From: Chthoniobacteraceae bacterium
GTDB taxonomy: Bacteria; Verrucomicrobiota; Verrucomicrobiia; Chthoniobacterales; Chthoniobacteraceae
Length of the DNA stretch: 64,000 nucleotides
Assembly: GCA_028293625.1 (NCBI GenBank)
Contig: JAQGOL010000036.1
Location: forward strand, 1 to 64,000
Direction of reading: 5' to 3'
Positions 26,401 to 33,173 of the stretch are shown here, piece after piece; position 1 is the stretch's first letter; every line of letters starts with the position of its first letter. The position numbers were made by a program, and so were the translations under genes. The notes below the pieces were generated by a model. It was given only the letters and a program-made list of their open reading frames with translations. It searched no databases and had not been told where the DNA came from.

Positions 26401-27380
26401 TGAGTTGCGCGAATACTGCATTCAGTTCAGAGATGCCGCTTTACTTGGAGCAAGGGCTTCGGAAACGCTATCTTGACGAGGCGGCATACAAAGCGACAAA
26501 CGAAGCCCGTAAAATCGAGGCAATCCTGAAATCACGTCGAAACGCGATGAATATAGCGTGGAACCACGGTCACCATCTTTGCGAGCTTGATGCTCCCCCT
26601 GACCTGCGAAACGCCATTCATACATTTACGAGCCAATGTCTCGATCTGATTTCCATAAAACGTAAAAACTCGAGCAGTCAAACGCTTGAAGAGTCACTGT
26701 CCCGCCTCGAAGACGCGGCGTTCTATTCGCTTTGTTCTTTGAGTGCTGACACGCCTGACGATGTGTTTGAAAGAGTGCGAGAAATGCAGGATCATGAGGT
26801 CAGGAGAAATTGGCTTCCAATCGGACTTCTCATTGGTGACGCTTCCCAAGAACGACAAAAGCGTCTTTATCAGTACTGCGTCAATAGCGCGGCTGAAGGC
26901 GACAAAATTTGGATGCAAATAGTGGGAGTTGCCCTTTGGCGGGCTAAAAACTTAGCTACTGAGTTGCCTTTCGAAATCGTAGAGATGCTAGCTAAACAGC
27001 TTTGCAACATGCTTGCTAGGGAGCCGGTTATTCGTCAGAACTATGAAACGAAGCTATCTTTCGTATCGCCATATATTGTATGCCTGCTCGAGCTGTGTCT
27101 CGGGTTGCTGCGTAGTCGTGAGGCGACTAGCACTGAGGTGAAAAGAGTTCTCGCCGTAGGCAGCCCCCTCGCCAGACGTCTGGAAAAAATAGTAGAAGAC
27201 ATCGACAGGCAGATCCTCGGCTCCGGACTTTCGATGAATAGTCGAGTTTCTTTTCAGTTGGAGGAACCAAAACCAAAAGGTGTAAGAAGCCATGATTTAC
27301 TCTACGCTCTTCAAGCTTTTCTTACGGGAGAGTTTGGCGCAATCGCAATATCGGTAACTAGCGTTGATGACAATGGATAA
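23451..27380 (+). CDS. DUF2357/McrC-like protein with an internal cold-shock domain, 1309 aa
   Basis: Residues about 90-330 match the DUF2357 pattern (PVRSARELDSSSFMALSRRP, LDTIENRLMKALCRRL, then a helical region and QPVFPDYDHF), a family associated with McrB-like ATPases. A middle region of about 550 residues is unassigned. Near residues 929-985 there is a cold-shock/OB-fold motif (INWDRGFCFV-like, here STNWDRGFCFVRTQSGDIFC, then HIKSF), a nucleic-acid-binding element unusual in this family. The C-terminal 300 residues are helical. It starts 3 bases after the McrB-like gene and overlaps the CARF-nuclease gene, so the three are likely co-translated. I could not assign a complete nuclease active site with certainty. 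Confidence 0.75.
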   Translation: MSVNLSRNPPPSAIEEVYAALAANGPDAGRIRSVVSLRHWFHELGEFDQLTGELMPMSLTTVCERILVSQSDLEASCKDRLQKVLDHVREPLLGLIKRPVGKLIREQAMLPVRSARELDSSSFMALSRRPGRTIREKLAGKPYLQAIRRSPTLDTIENRLMKALCRRLTELLQLRQKCFRNAEPSESLELLQVLDSWFHGSDAVGIGPWTNLPPNNTLLQHRSYRRLWKGWRWLQAINEDFQRDYRQHEDQWAEILFWTLLTRLRELPNVRIAEQPVFPDYDHFRIDPGMGNRSGAYSLPGCIVSSPSKAELKPFRLRLSRSGRVEMVFDGIEDDTLASFGFDETGTVRAKIRGEVFTVPLSPHGAAVIASKVVPASLPQRARVSEASPSSHTVVDLAFIRPRFGNDHSEGMFRSRLLWQLWQVPDRPVHELDLGTQNALALHQYATTVSIFDLLSSVRPEAISAGTLSRAARHFSQKILDALQTESLTYLVPDAVDDFSLEILRTNLNARFPKAEPLPRSIAAAMTWQSSGDFIRHRIRDGAHVLVIDAVAGIFSATPLIARYKQQLAKLVPETRGIYWERCPTVSGHANFSSTGMAVNALRNGGCFFSEPLGNLCGLQGVIDERDRVSWLGTDESWFSPTVGLVDRYRESRKPASNAWDDLSHGLEPFFREISINTKVFLLAIGDTDPDFVGLPPRELIEGHRVEWVMPPRQLTRGGQILRKWQTAAGGFPLWQDNLPELSVRILVNGSSKLFHLVKDIPPVSPKRGVPVSIPIKDTFDLEAGHPDYDFPLLKGAEGSKLRYKAKLKSPAFPLRQNTPCKLFLTFTYGEDNPYELCFQPLRPEEAGFQSVKVEWQESFKSIPWELLVPKFPPRNTWADLKSFRTGKDKSIDLLAELQRTLDLNPLVKALDSFYKANTDPLPYPERSCGEIKSTNWDRGFCFVRTQSGDIFCHIKSFCEEVDPDEMKVGQLLFFDIRESNGKVSCANTAFSSEMPLYLEQGLRKRYLDEAAYKATNEARKIEAILKSRRNAMNIAWNHGHHLCELDAPPDLRNAIHTFTSQCLDLISIKRKNSSSQTLEESLSRLEDAAFYSLCSLSADTPDDVFERVREMQDHEVRRNWLPIGLLIGDASQERQKRLYQYCVNSAAEGDKIWMQIVGVALWRAKNLATELPFEIVEMLAKQLCNMLAREPVIRQNYETKLSFVSPYIVCLLELCLGLLRSREATSTEVKRVLAVGSPLARRLEKIVEDIDRQILGSGLSMNSRVSFQLEEPKPKGVRSHDLLYALQAFLTGEFGAIAISVTSVDDNG

Positions 27381-29169
27381 ACAAACGACGTTACACGATG
27401 GCATCAGCCAAAGTAAATTCCTCCTCACATGGTATGGAATTACGGACCTGCGATCCGCATTGGGACTTGATCCAGGAGGGGGACCGGTTTTAGGGGCGCT
27501 CAAAAATGGCGAGTTCACCGAAGTAATGATTTTGGCCTATACGGATCCGTCCAAAATCGGCCCAGAGTCTGACGACGATCAGAGAAAATGGAATCGGTGG
27601 TTGGGCAGCTCCCCTATCGAACGGGAATTGCTGGATCGTCCCCGGGAATTTAAGCTTGTCGACACTTTCTCGAATACGCCGGCTGCGCACCAATTATACA
27701 AGAAATGGCTCAGATCCAAGCTTAGTGAGTTGAGCGTATCCGCAAACGTCCGCTTGTGCGTGAAGGAATTGGCTGCATTAAACGATTCGAAGGGTATTTA
27801 CGATGCGGTCGTTCAGGCCATGGATCTTGTTCTGTCGGATCCTGGGGAAAAGCGTATTACCTTTTTCCTAAGTCCAGGTACTCCCGTAATGGCATTTACA
27901 TGGGCATTCGTGGCTCTCGCCAGTCCTGAGATCGATATCCAAATTCTGTCTAGTTCCGATCCACGGAAGCCGCCTGTTCCGGTGAGCCTTCCCTACGACT
28001 TGATGGCGCCATCTAATCGGCGTGTGAGGGCGGCGGCTGAAGGCGATCTGAGAGAATTTGATGTCGTCTTTCATCTTTTTGGTGAGCAGCGCATGGCGCC
28101 GTTGCTCGGGGTTCTCCAGTTTCCGGCCAAGCGGCATGTATTTGTCACGAGCGACCAGCATTCGTCTGAAATAATGCAGCAGTTTATGCCCCCAGGGGCT
28201 TGGAGTGAACTCCGAGTCAGTCCCTTTGACCCGATGAGTGCAAAGGTCCAGATCCTCAAAGAGGTGGCAGGATTGCCCCAGCAGTCCAGAGTTGGCTTCA
28301 ACTTGACCGGAGGAACGAAGCTTATGTTTGCCGGGGCCATTGCCGCCTGCCGGAAGATCGGCGGTGTTCCATTTTACTTTGAAACTCGCGAACATAGTCT
28401 CATTTTTCTCCACGATTTTAAGTCGATGCCGGTTCGCGCCATTGAGAATCTGGAGCTGTTTTTTCAGGCTAACGGCTTTGCGATCGCAAGGAAGGGTGTA
28501 TGGCAAGACAACCCGCTTCGCCAACAGCGTTCCGATCTGACGCGTAAGCTTTGGAAGGAGCGGAAGGTGATTGCAAAGACCTACCGGCAGCTTTCCGACT
28601 ATGTTCAGGATGAGGTGCCGCGTCCGTTTCTCATTCAGCAGAAGTACTGGGACCGGAACGTGGAGGCAGTTATCGAGATTGGCTTGGAGCAGTCTGGGCG
28701 CGCACACGTATCCCTATGCGGTAAAACGTATTCATTTGATCAATGCCCCGATTTTGCCCGCTATTTGGCAGGAGGATGGTTGGAAGAATACGTGTATCTC
28801 ACCCTCGAGCCGTTACTGCACTGTGGAGTGATCCGCGATTTGCGCGTCGGGCTCGAGGTCACATGGGATGGTCCTACTGGGGCAATCGACGGCCCGATCC
28901 AAGAGTTCGACGTAGTCTTTACCGACGGCCAAAGACTCTTTATCGTCGAATGTAAGGCAGGCGCGGTCACGGGTGACCAAGTTCTCAAGCTGCAACAATG
29001 TGTCAGAAGTTATGGTGGCATTGACGCGCGGGGAATTATGGCTTGCGCATTTGAGCCACGCTCACCGCTCACCCGGAAGCGCGTGGAGAATGCTAACAAT
29101 ATTTCGGGTTTCTACGGGTGGGACATTGCCAATCATTTGCCGAATCACATCTCTTCTAAGCCGTCGTAG
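27367..29169 (+). CDS. Double-CARF PD-(D/E)XK nuclease (Card1/Can2 and DUF1887-like)
   Basis: About 600 aa. An RtcR-like CARF region spans about residues 30-200 (DQRKWNRWLGSS, FFLSPGTPVMAFTW). A second CARF region of DUF1887 type spans about 215-365 with the hallmark FNLTGGTKLMFAGA near 310. The C-terminal domain (about 470-595) has EEYVYLTLEPLL, then EFDVVFTDGQRLFIVECKAG, matching the D and E-x-K of a PD-(D/E)XK nuclease. Such proteins are ligand-gated DNases/RNases in type III CRISPR systems. Here no Cas10, CRISPR array or cyclase is visible, so the ligand source is unknown. Starts at 27364 (TTG), 27367 (ATG) and 27373 (ATG) are possible; all overlap the preceding gene. Confidence 0.83.
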   Translation: MTMDKQTTLHDGISQSKFLLTWYGITDLRSALGLDPGGGPVLGALKNGEFTEVMILAYTDPSKIGPESDDDQRKWNRWLGSSPIERELLDRPREFKLVDTFSNTPAAHQLYKKWLRSKLSELSVSANVRLCVKELAALNDSKGIYDAVVQAMDLVLSDPGEKRITFFLSPGTPVMAFTWAFVALASPEIDIQILSSSDPRKPPVPVSLPYDLMAPSNRRVRAAAEGDLREFDVVFHLFGEQRMAPLLGVLQFPAKRHVFVTSDQHSSEIMQQFMPPGAWSELRVSPFDPMSAKVQILKEVAGLPQQSRVGFNLTGGTKLMFAGAIAACRKIGGVPFYFETREHSLIFLHDFKSMPVRAIENLELFFQANGFAIARKGVWQDNPLRQQRSDLTRKLWKERKVIAKTYRQLSDYVQDEVPRPFLIQQKYWDRNVEAVIEIGLEQSGRAHVSLCGKTYSFDQCPDFARYLAGGWLEEYVYLTLEPLLHCGVIRDLRVGLEVTWDGPTGAIDGPIQEFDVVFTDGQRLFIVECKAGAVTGDQVLKLQQCVRSYGGIDARGIMACAFEPRSPLTRKRVENANNISGFYGWDIANHLPNHISSKPS

Positions 29170-29357
29170 CTTTTGTGCATATCCGGTGGCGTCGAGGGCC
29201 ACGAACACCCGGGTGGCGCCCTCCGCAGCAATCACCGCGGGACTTCCATTGATTGTGGGTGGACCGATCTGAAATTGGACGAGATTGACCGGTTCGAAAG
29301 TGGATGGTGCAAGGGCCTCTTTTGCCAAATTATTCTTGTAACGCGCTATGCTTTTCC

Positions 29358-29378
29358 GTAAGCGGTGCGCCGAGCACC
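29358..29378 (+). repeat. IS66 inverted repeat, left end
   Basis: GTAAGCGGTGCGCCGAGCACC, which matches the right-end repeat in 16 of 21 positions when read inward. It directly follows the target duplication GCTTTTCC at 29350-29357. Confidence 0.88.
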
Positions 29379-29434
29379 TCTTGACAGCAGGCGTTTGAAG
29401 ATCGGGGTCGGCGGCGGCGGCGAAGTGCCGCAGG

Positions 29435-31019
29435 TCAAGCCGCGAGCGCGGACGGAGTCTTGGATTGGGCCTGGGCTTTGGCCCATGCTTCGGGAGTCAC
29501 GTCCTTGATCTGCCAGTTGGTCAGCGAGGGCAATCGGCTGAGCACGTCGCGCAGATACGCATGGGGATCGATGCCCCGTCGCCGGCAGCACTCCACGATC
29601 GTGTAGATGATGGCGCTGCGCTCGCCGGCCTCGGCATCGCCAATGAACAACCAATTCTTTTTTCCAACAGCCGTCGGGCGAATCGAGTTCTCGGCGATGT
29701 TATTATCGATCTCGACGAGCCCATCGTTGAGGTAGACGTACAGGGACTTCCATTGACCCAGCGCATAGCCGATCGCCTTTGCCATGCGGCTTTTGGGCAG
29801 GTATCGCTTTTTCTCGTTCAAGGAGTTGAAGAGTAGTCCCAAGCGGTCGAGCACCGGCCTACTTCGCCAGGTTCGCGCGGCCTGTCGACCTTGTGGTCCG
29901 GTGCCCGATTCTCTTAACTCCTTTTCCACCGCATAAAGTTGCTGGATTTGCCGCAGGATCCAGGCGGCCATTTGCGGTGCCTCGTCGAGGGCCTCGAAAA
30001 AGTAACGCCGCACGTGAGCCATGCATCCAGCCAGTGTGATCCGCGAGCCGCGGATCTCGGCAAAGCAATCATACACTGAATATCCATCGCATTGGATCGT
30101 GCCAATGAAGTCAACCGGGACAATGGCTTCCAGACAAGCCGTGGAACGTCCAGGATCCCAAGTAAAAAGGACATCTCCAAAGGGCCGGCTGCAAACCCAC
30201 ATGTAACCCTTCTTGGTTTTTCCATTTCCAGGCACAAGGTATTGACTGCCCGTTTCGTCGATCTGGAGATATCCAGGCTTCATGATCCCTTTGCGGATCT
30301 CTTCATAGATGGGCTTTAGCCAATCCGCGGCCAACTCCATCCAGCGAGCCATGGTCTGGCGCGGCAACCAAACTCCATAGCGGCTCTCGAAGATATACTC
30401 CTGCCGATAGAGTGGCAGGTGATAGACGAATTTGTTGACCACGATTTCCGTCATCAGGCCCGGAGTGACGATGCTTCGATCCTGCAAGCTCGGGGGCAGA
30501 TCCCCGACTATAGGCACCGCATCGACTTCGCTACGTTTGACGTATTTGGGACGCACGATCCGGCGCTTGAAAAAGCGGCCCGGAGTAAAGTCGAGTAACT
30601 CGGTGACTTCCTCGCCGATCCGGCGCCACGCTTGCGGACAGGCCTTCACCGCCGCCGGTTCGATCACTTCTTCAAGGATGGGCAAGTGATCGGGCACCCG
30701 TGGTCCACGTTCGCTCCGGCGGTGGGAAGCGGAGGCTTTCTTGTCAGGCACTAAGAAGAAGCGCCTTACTGGCTTCCGGGCCTGATTCTTTTCCCTGGGC
30801 GGGTCCTTCCTCAGGATTACTCTGCAATAAAAAGAGCAGTTGGTTTTTGTCGATCTGCTCGCTTTTGGCGCCAAAGACCTGCCGCAGAAGCGCATCAACT
30901 TTCTGCCGCAAAATCGTGTTCTCGCACACGAGCCGCTCCATCTCCGCGCTGAGATGGACTATCTTATTCTCTTTAGCTTGTAACTCTTTGAGGACTTCAT
31001 CCTCGCGCGAATCGTTCAT
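29435..31019 (-). pseudogene. tnpC: IS66 transposase TnpC, split by a frameshift
   Basis: The N-terminal part (31019 down to a stop at 30744) has the leucine-rich coiled coil and VFGAKSEQIDKNQLLFLLQ, typical of TnpC. The rest reads in another frame (29435-30898) and contains the zinc-finger-like and DDE catalytic region (QIDETGSQYLVPG, IQCDGYSVYD, NNIAENSIRPTAVGKKNWLF). The two frames switch near 30790-30800, where the sequence passes from GPAQGK to NQARKP. The joined length (about 528 codons) is normal for TnpC, so a single-base indel or a sequencing error explains the break. Programmed frameshifting is not usual for this gene. Confidence 0.85.
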
Positions 31020-31121
31020 TATCGGCAGAGCAAATTGGATATGAAATAGGCCCTGCTCAAGCCAAGTATAAACGATATAATTGGACTGGTTTTTTGTATC
31101 TTTTAGCTTCCAGGAGAGGGC

Positions 31122-31478
31122 TTACTCTTCACGCTCATACCAGGGCCGCATCTTGGCGCCGCGCAGATCGATCCCATCGGTGAGCATCGCCAGCGCCTCG
31201 GGTGCCAGCTTGAGTTTGACCCCCTCTATCTGCCCCGGCTTTGGCCATGAGAACGTCCCCTTTTCGAGCCGTTTTATCAGAACCCACAAGCCAGTTCCGT
31301 CAAAGTAAAGGATCTTGATCCGGGTATGTGCGCGGTTGCTAAAAAGAAACAGCGCACCTTGCCGGGGATCTTCTCCCAAGCGCTCGCTGGCCAGCGCATA
31401 AAGTCCGCTGAAGCTTTTGCGCATATCGCAAGGTTCCACCGCAACAAAAATCTTCAGGCTGCCGGCAAAACTTAGCAT
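31122..31478 (-). CDS. tnpB: IS66 accessory protein TnpB (Orf2)
   Basis: A 118-aa protein with the conserved TnpB pattern VAVEPCDMRKSFSGLYALA, then GALFLFSNRAHTRIKILYFD and GLWVLIKRLEKGTFSWP. It is needed for IS66 transposition together with TnpA and TnpC, though its exact role is not established. Its start overlaps the end of tnpA by 7 bases, as is usual in these elements. Length is complete. Confidence 0.93.
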   Translation of the reverse strand: MLSFAGSLKIFVAVEPCDMRKSFSGLYALASERLGEDPRQGALFLFSNRAHTRIKILYFDGTGLWVLIKRLEKGTFSWPKPGQIEGVKLKLAPEALAMLTDGIDLRGAKMRPWYEREE

Positions 31479-31921
31479 GGGCGGCGGCGGGGCTCTTTTG
31501 TTAAAGCGATCAGCTCGGCGGCGAGCGCAAGCTGGCTTGGCGACTCTATTTGAAGGCGCGCGCCACCTGGCAGTTCCACCGTGAGGCCCGCCTGCATTGG
31601 CTCACGAAAGGGCAGCGCCGGGTCCGTGTTTTCCAGCGACGCTTCCAAGAGATGGACGGGAAAGCGGCTTGCACGACCTTCGGGCAATCTGTCTGCGGCA
31701 GACGAGCCGGAATCGCATTTTTTCGCGCGGGTTTTGCGCCGGCTTTGCCGCCAATAAACAAAGGTCGTGTAGCGAACCCCCACCAGGCGCGCGAACCGCG
31801 CGCCGCTCAGGCCGCTTTTTTCATATTCATCAAGCAGCGCTTCGCGCCGCTCTTTGGAGACGATTACGCGGCCTCGCGAATCGGTCTCCAAAAGCCCTTC
31901 GTCGTTTTTTGTAGATGTCAT
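31472..31921 (-). CDS. tnpA: IS66 accessory protein TnpA (Orf1)
   Basis: A 149-aa DNA-binding accessory protein of IS66. The N-terminal half has an HTH of the form SKERREALLDEYEKSGLSGA, FARLVGVRYTTFVYWRQ. The C-terminal half (GLTVELPGGARLQIESPSQL) is the conserved strand region of the family. It is the first gene of the transposase operon, 61 bases inside the right end. Confidence 0.88.
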   Translation of the reverse strand: MTSTKNDEGLLETDSRGRVIVSKERREALLDEYEKSGLSGARFARLVGVRYTTFVYWRQSRRKTRAKKCDSGSSAADRLPEGRASRFPVHLLEASLENTDPALPFREPMQAGLTVELPGGARLQIESPSQLALAAELIALTKEPRRRPC

Positions 31922-31961
31922 AGGCCACCAGCCTCTGACATCTACGAGATTCTCCGCTAGC

Positions 31962-31982
31962 GGTGCTCGGTGTGACGCTTAC
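31962..31982 (-). repeat. IS66 inverted repeat, right end
   Basis: Read inward on the minus strand it begins GTAAGCGTCACACCGAGCACC, with the shared cores GTAAGCG and CCGAGCACC. The second copy of the target duplication follows at 31983-31990. Confidence 0.88.
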
Positions 31983-32520
31983 GCTTTTCCGTGGTAACGG
32001 GAGCGTGATAGAACTGGATTAAAGAGTGGCGGGTGGCTCGTGGGACACAGCGAATGCCGGGACCCACAAAGCGGCTCGGTCAAAAGCGCGCGTTGAATGA
32101 GGCGCTTCGCTTTTTGCCGCGCAGGAAAGCCGGAGGCCAGCTACCTTCCGCATACGCTTTGAAGTAACGTTGTCCCGTGCGGCGCCACAGCTCACTTGGT
32201 TTCCTTTCCCCTGTGGCTTTCGAAAAACAATCCCTCAATAACTAACGATTTCGTGTCCGCATTATCGGCTCGACATCACTGCCCAGGCTGCGCCGCTTTT
32301 AAGACAATCGCAAAAATAGCACCTCAGAGCGGCAAAGGCCACGCTCATGAAGCTTGCCGTATACGAGCGCTCCGTGTGCAAAAGGAGCAGGGAATGTGCT
32401 TGCAGTGATTCGGGCACATTACCGCTTTTCTGCCTGCGTAGACGTTTACACAACAGTCGATTAACTCTTTCACCCGTACCGGGTGACAAAGACATATGGC
32501 TTAGATACAAAAGCCGCTGC
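31983..32520. other. Intergenic stretch between IS66 and the GHKL gene
   Basis: No gene of its own is supported. A perfect hairpin lies at 32471-32485 (CACCCG, TAC, CGGGTG), 35 bp before the GHKL start, a possible operator or leader structure. Short minus-strand frames at 32030-32210 look coding-like only in small pieces and have no start, so I do not call them genes. Confidence 0.4.
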
Positions 32521-33162
32521 ATGTCATCAACTCCCCCCGTTTTGCGCCCTCCGTCCGAACCGTCGCCGGCGACCTTCCTCAAATCCCTGCTCGCCAGTCG
32601 CGCGGCGGAGGTTCTGGGGATTGCTGCGGCCGGAGGCACGACGCATCGCGAGGTTGCTGTAATAAGCGAACATCTAGGCGCGGATTATCATGGGCGATTT
32701 TTGATCGAGCTCCTGCAAAATGCGAACGATCAGGCCGGGGCACACGGCGCCACCGTGACGATCATCCGCGAGCTCGGCCTCCTCGTCGTGGCAAACGAAG
32801 GTGAACCCCTCAATACGAGCGGCGTTCGCTCGCTCACATCGCTGGGCATGAGTGCGAAAGATCCGAACGAGCTGATCGGCAACAAGGGCATTGGCTTCAA
32901 AGCCGTGTATGAAGTCACACGCTCGCCGGAGATTTACAGCGCTCCGAGCCGGCTCGAATCATTTCGGGCAGGGGGTGGTTTCGCGTTTCGGCTCAGCATG
33001 GACGTCTTTGCTGGGCCGGAAGGCGAGGCGCGGTTGAAGGCTCTTACTTCTGACGCGCGAGAAAGTAAGCCGAGGCTGCACGCGATCTCGATGAAACAGC
33101 GGGAACCTCCCTCCCGGCCGAGATTCGCAAAGCCGCGCCGTTCAAATTCCCGATCGCGCTGA
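32521..33162 (+). CDS. GHKL ATPase domain (sacsin/Hsp90-like), N-terminal fragment before a frameshift
   Basis: The first about 190 residues hold a GHKL ATP-binding fold: RFLIELLQNANDQAG (motif N with the catalytic Glu/Asn), ANEGEPLNTSGVRSL, then GNKGIGFKAVYEV (the G1/G2 glycine box). The ATG at 32521 is preferred; residues encoded from an upstream ATG at 32347 are cysteine- and arginine-rich and look non-coding. After about 33066-33100 the frame goes out of register and ends in a low-quality tail (PRRSNSRSR). The conserved continuation resumes in the -1 frame. With the next entry it makes one gene of about 1830 codons. Confidence 0.8.
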   Translation: MSSTPPVLRPPSEPSPATFLKSLLASRAAEVLGIAAAGGTTHREVAVISEHLGADYHGRFLIELLQNANDQAGAHGATVTIIRELGLLVVANEGEPLNTSGVRSLTSLGMSAKDPNELIGNKGIGFKAVYEVTRSPEIYSAPSRLESFRAGGGFAFRLSMDVFAGPEGEARLKALTSDARESKPRLHAISMKQREPPSRPRFAKPRRSNSRSR

Positions 33163-33173
33163 CGCATGCGGAA

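Larger units (their letters stand above)
29358..31982 (-). mobile_element. IS66-family insertion sequence, 2625 bp, with intact ends
   Basis: The element carries tnpA, tnpB and tnpC in IS66 order on the minus strand. Its ends are imperfect inverted repeats beginning GTAAGCG, and it is flanked on both sides by the 8-bp sequence GCTTTTCC (29350-29357 and 31983-31990), the target duplication length known for IS66. The perfect duplication indicates a simple and relatively recent insertion. It landed between the CARF-nuclease gene and the GHKL gene, in what was an intergenic region. The tnpC frame is interrupted, so this copy may no longer move by itself. Confidence 0.93.

Noticed and set aside
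29062-29328. 88-codon minus-strand frame over the 3' end of the CARF nuclease gene
   Set aside because: Part overlaps the nuclease-domain codons on the other strand. The remainder is weakly coding-like but has no support; at most a fragment.
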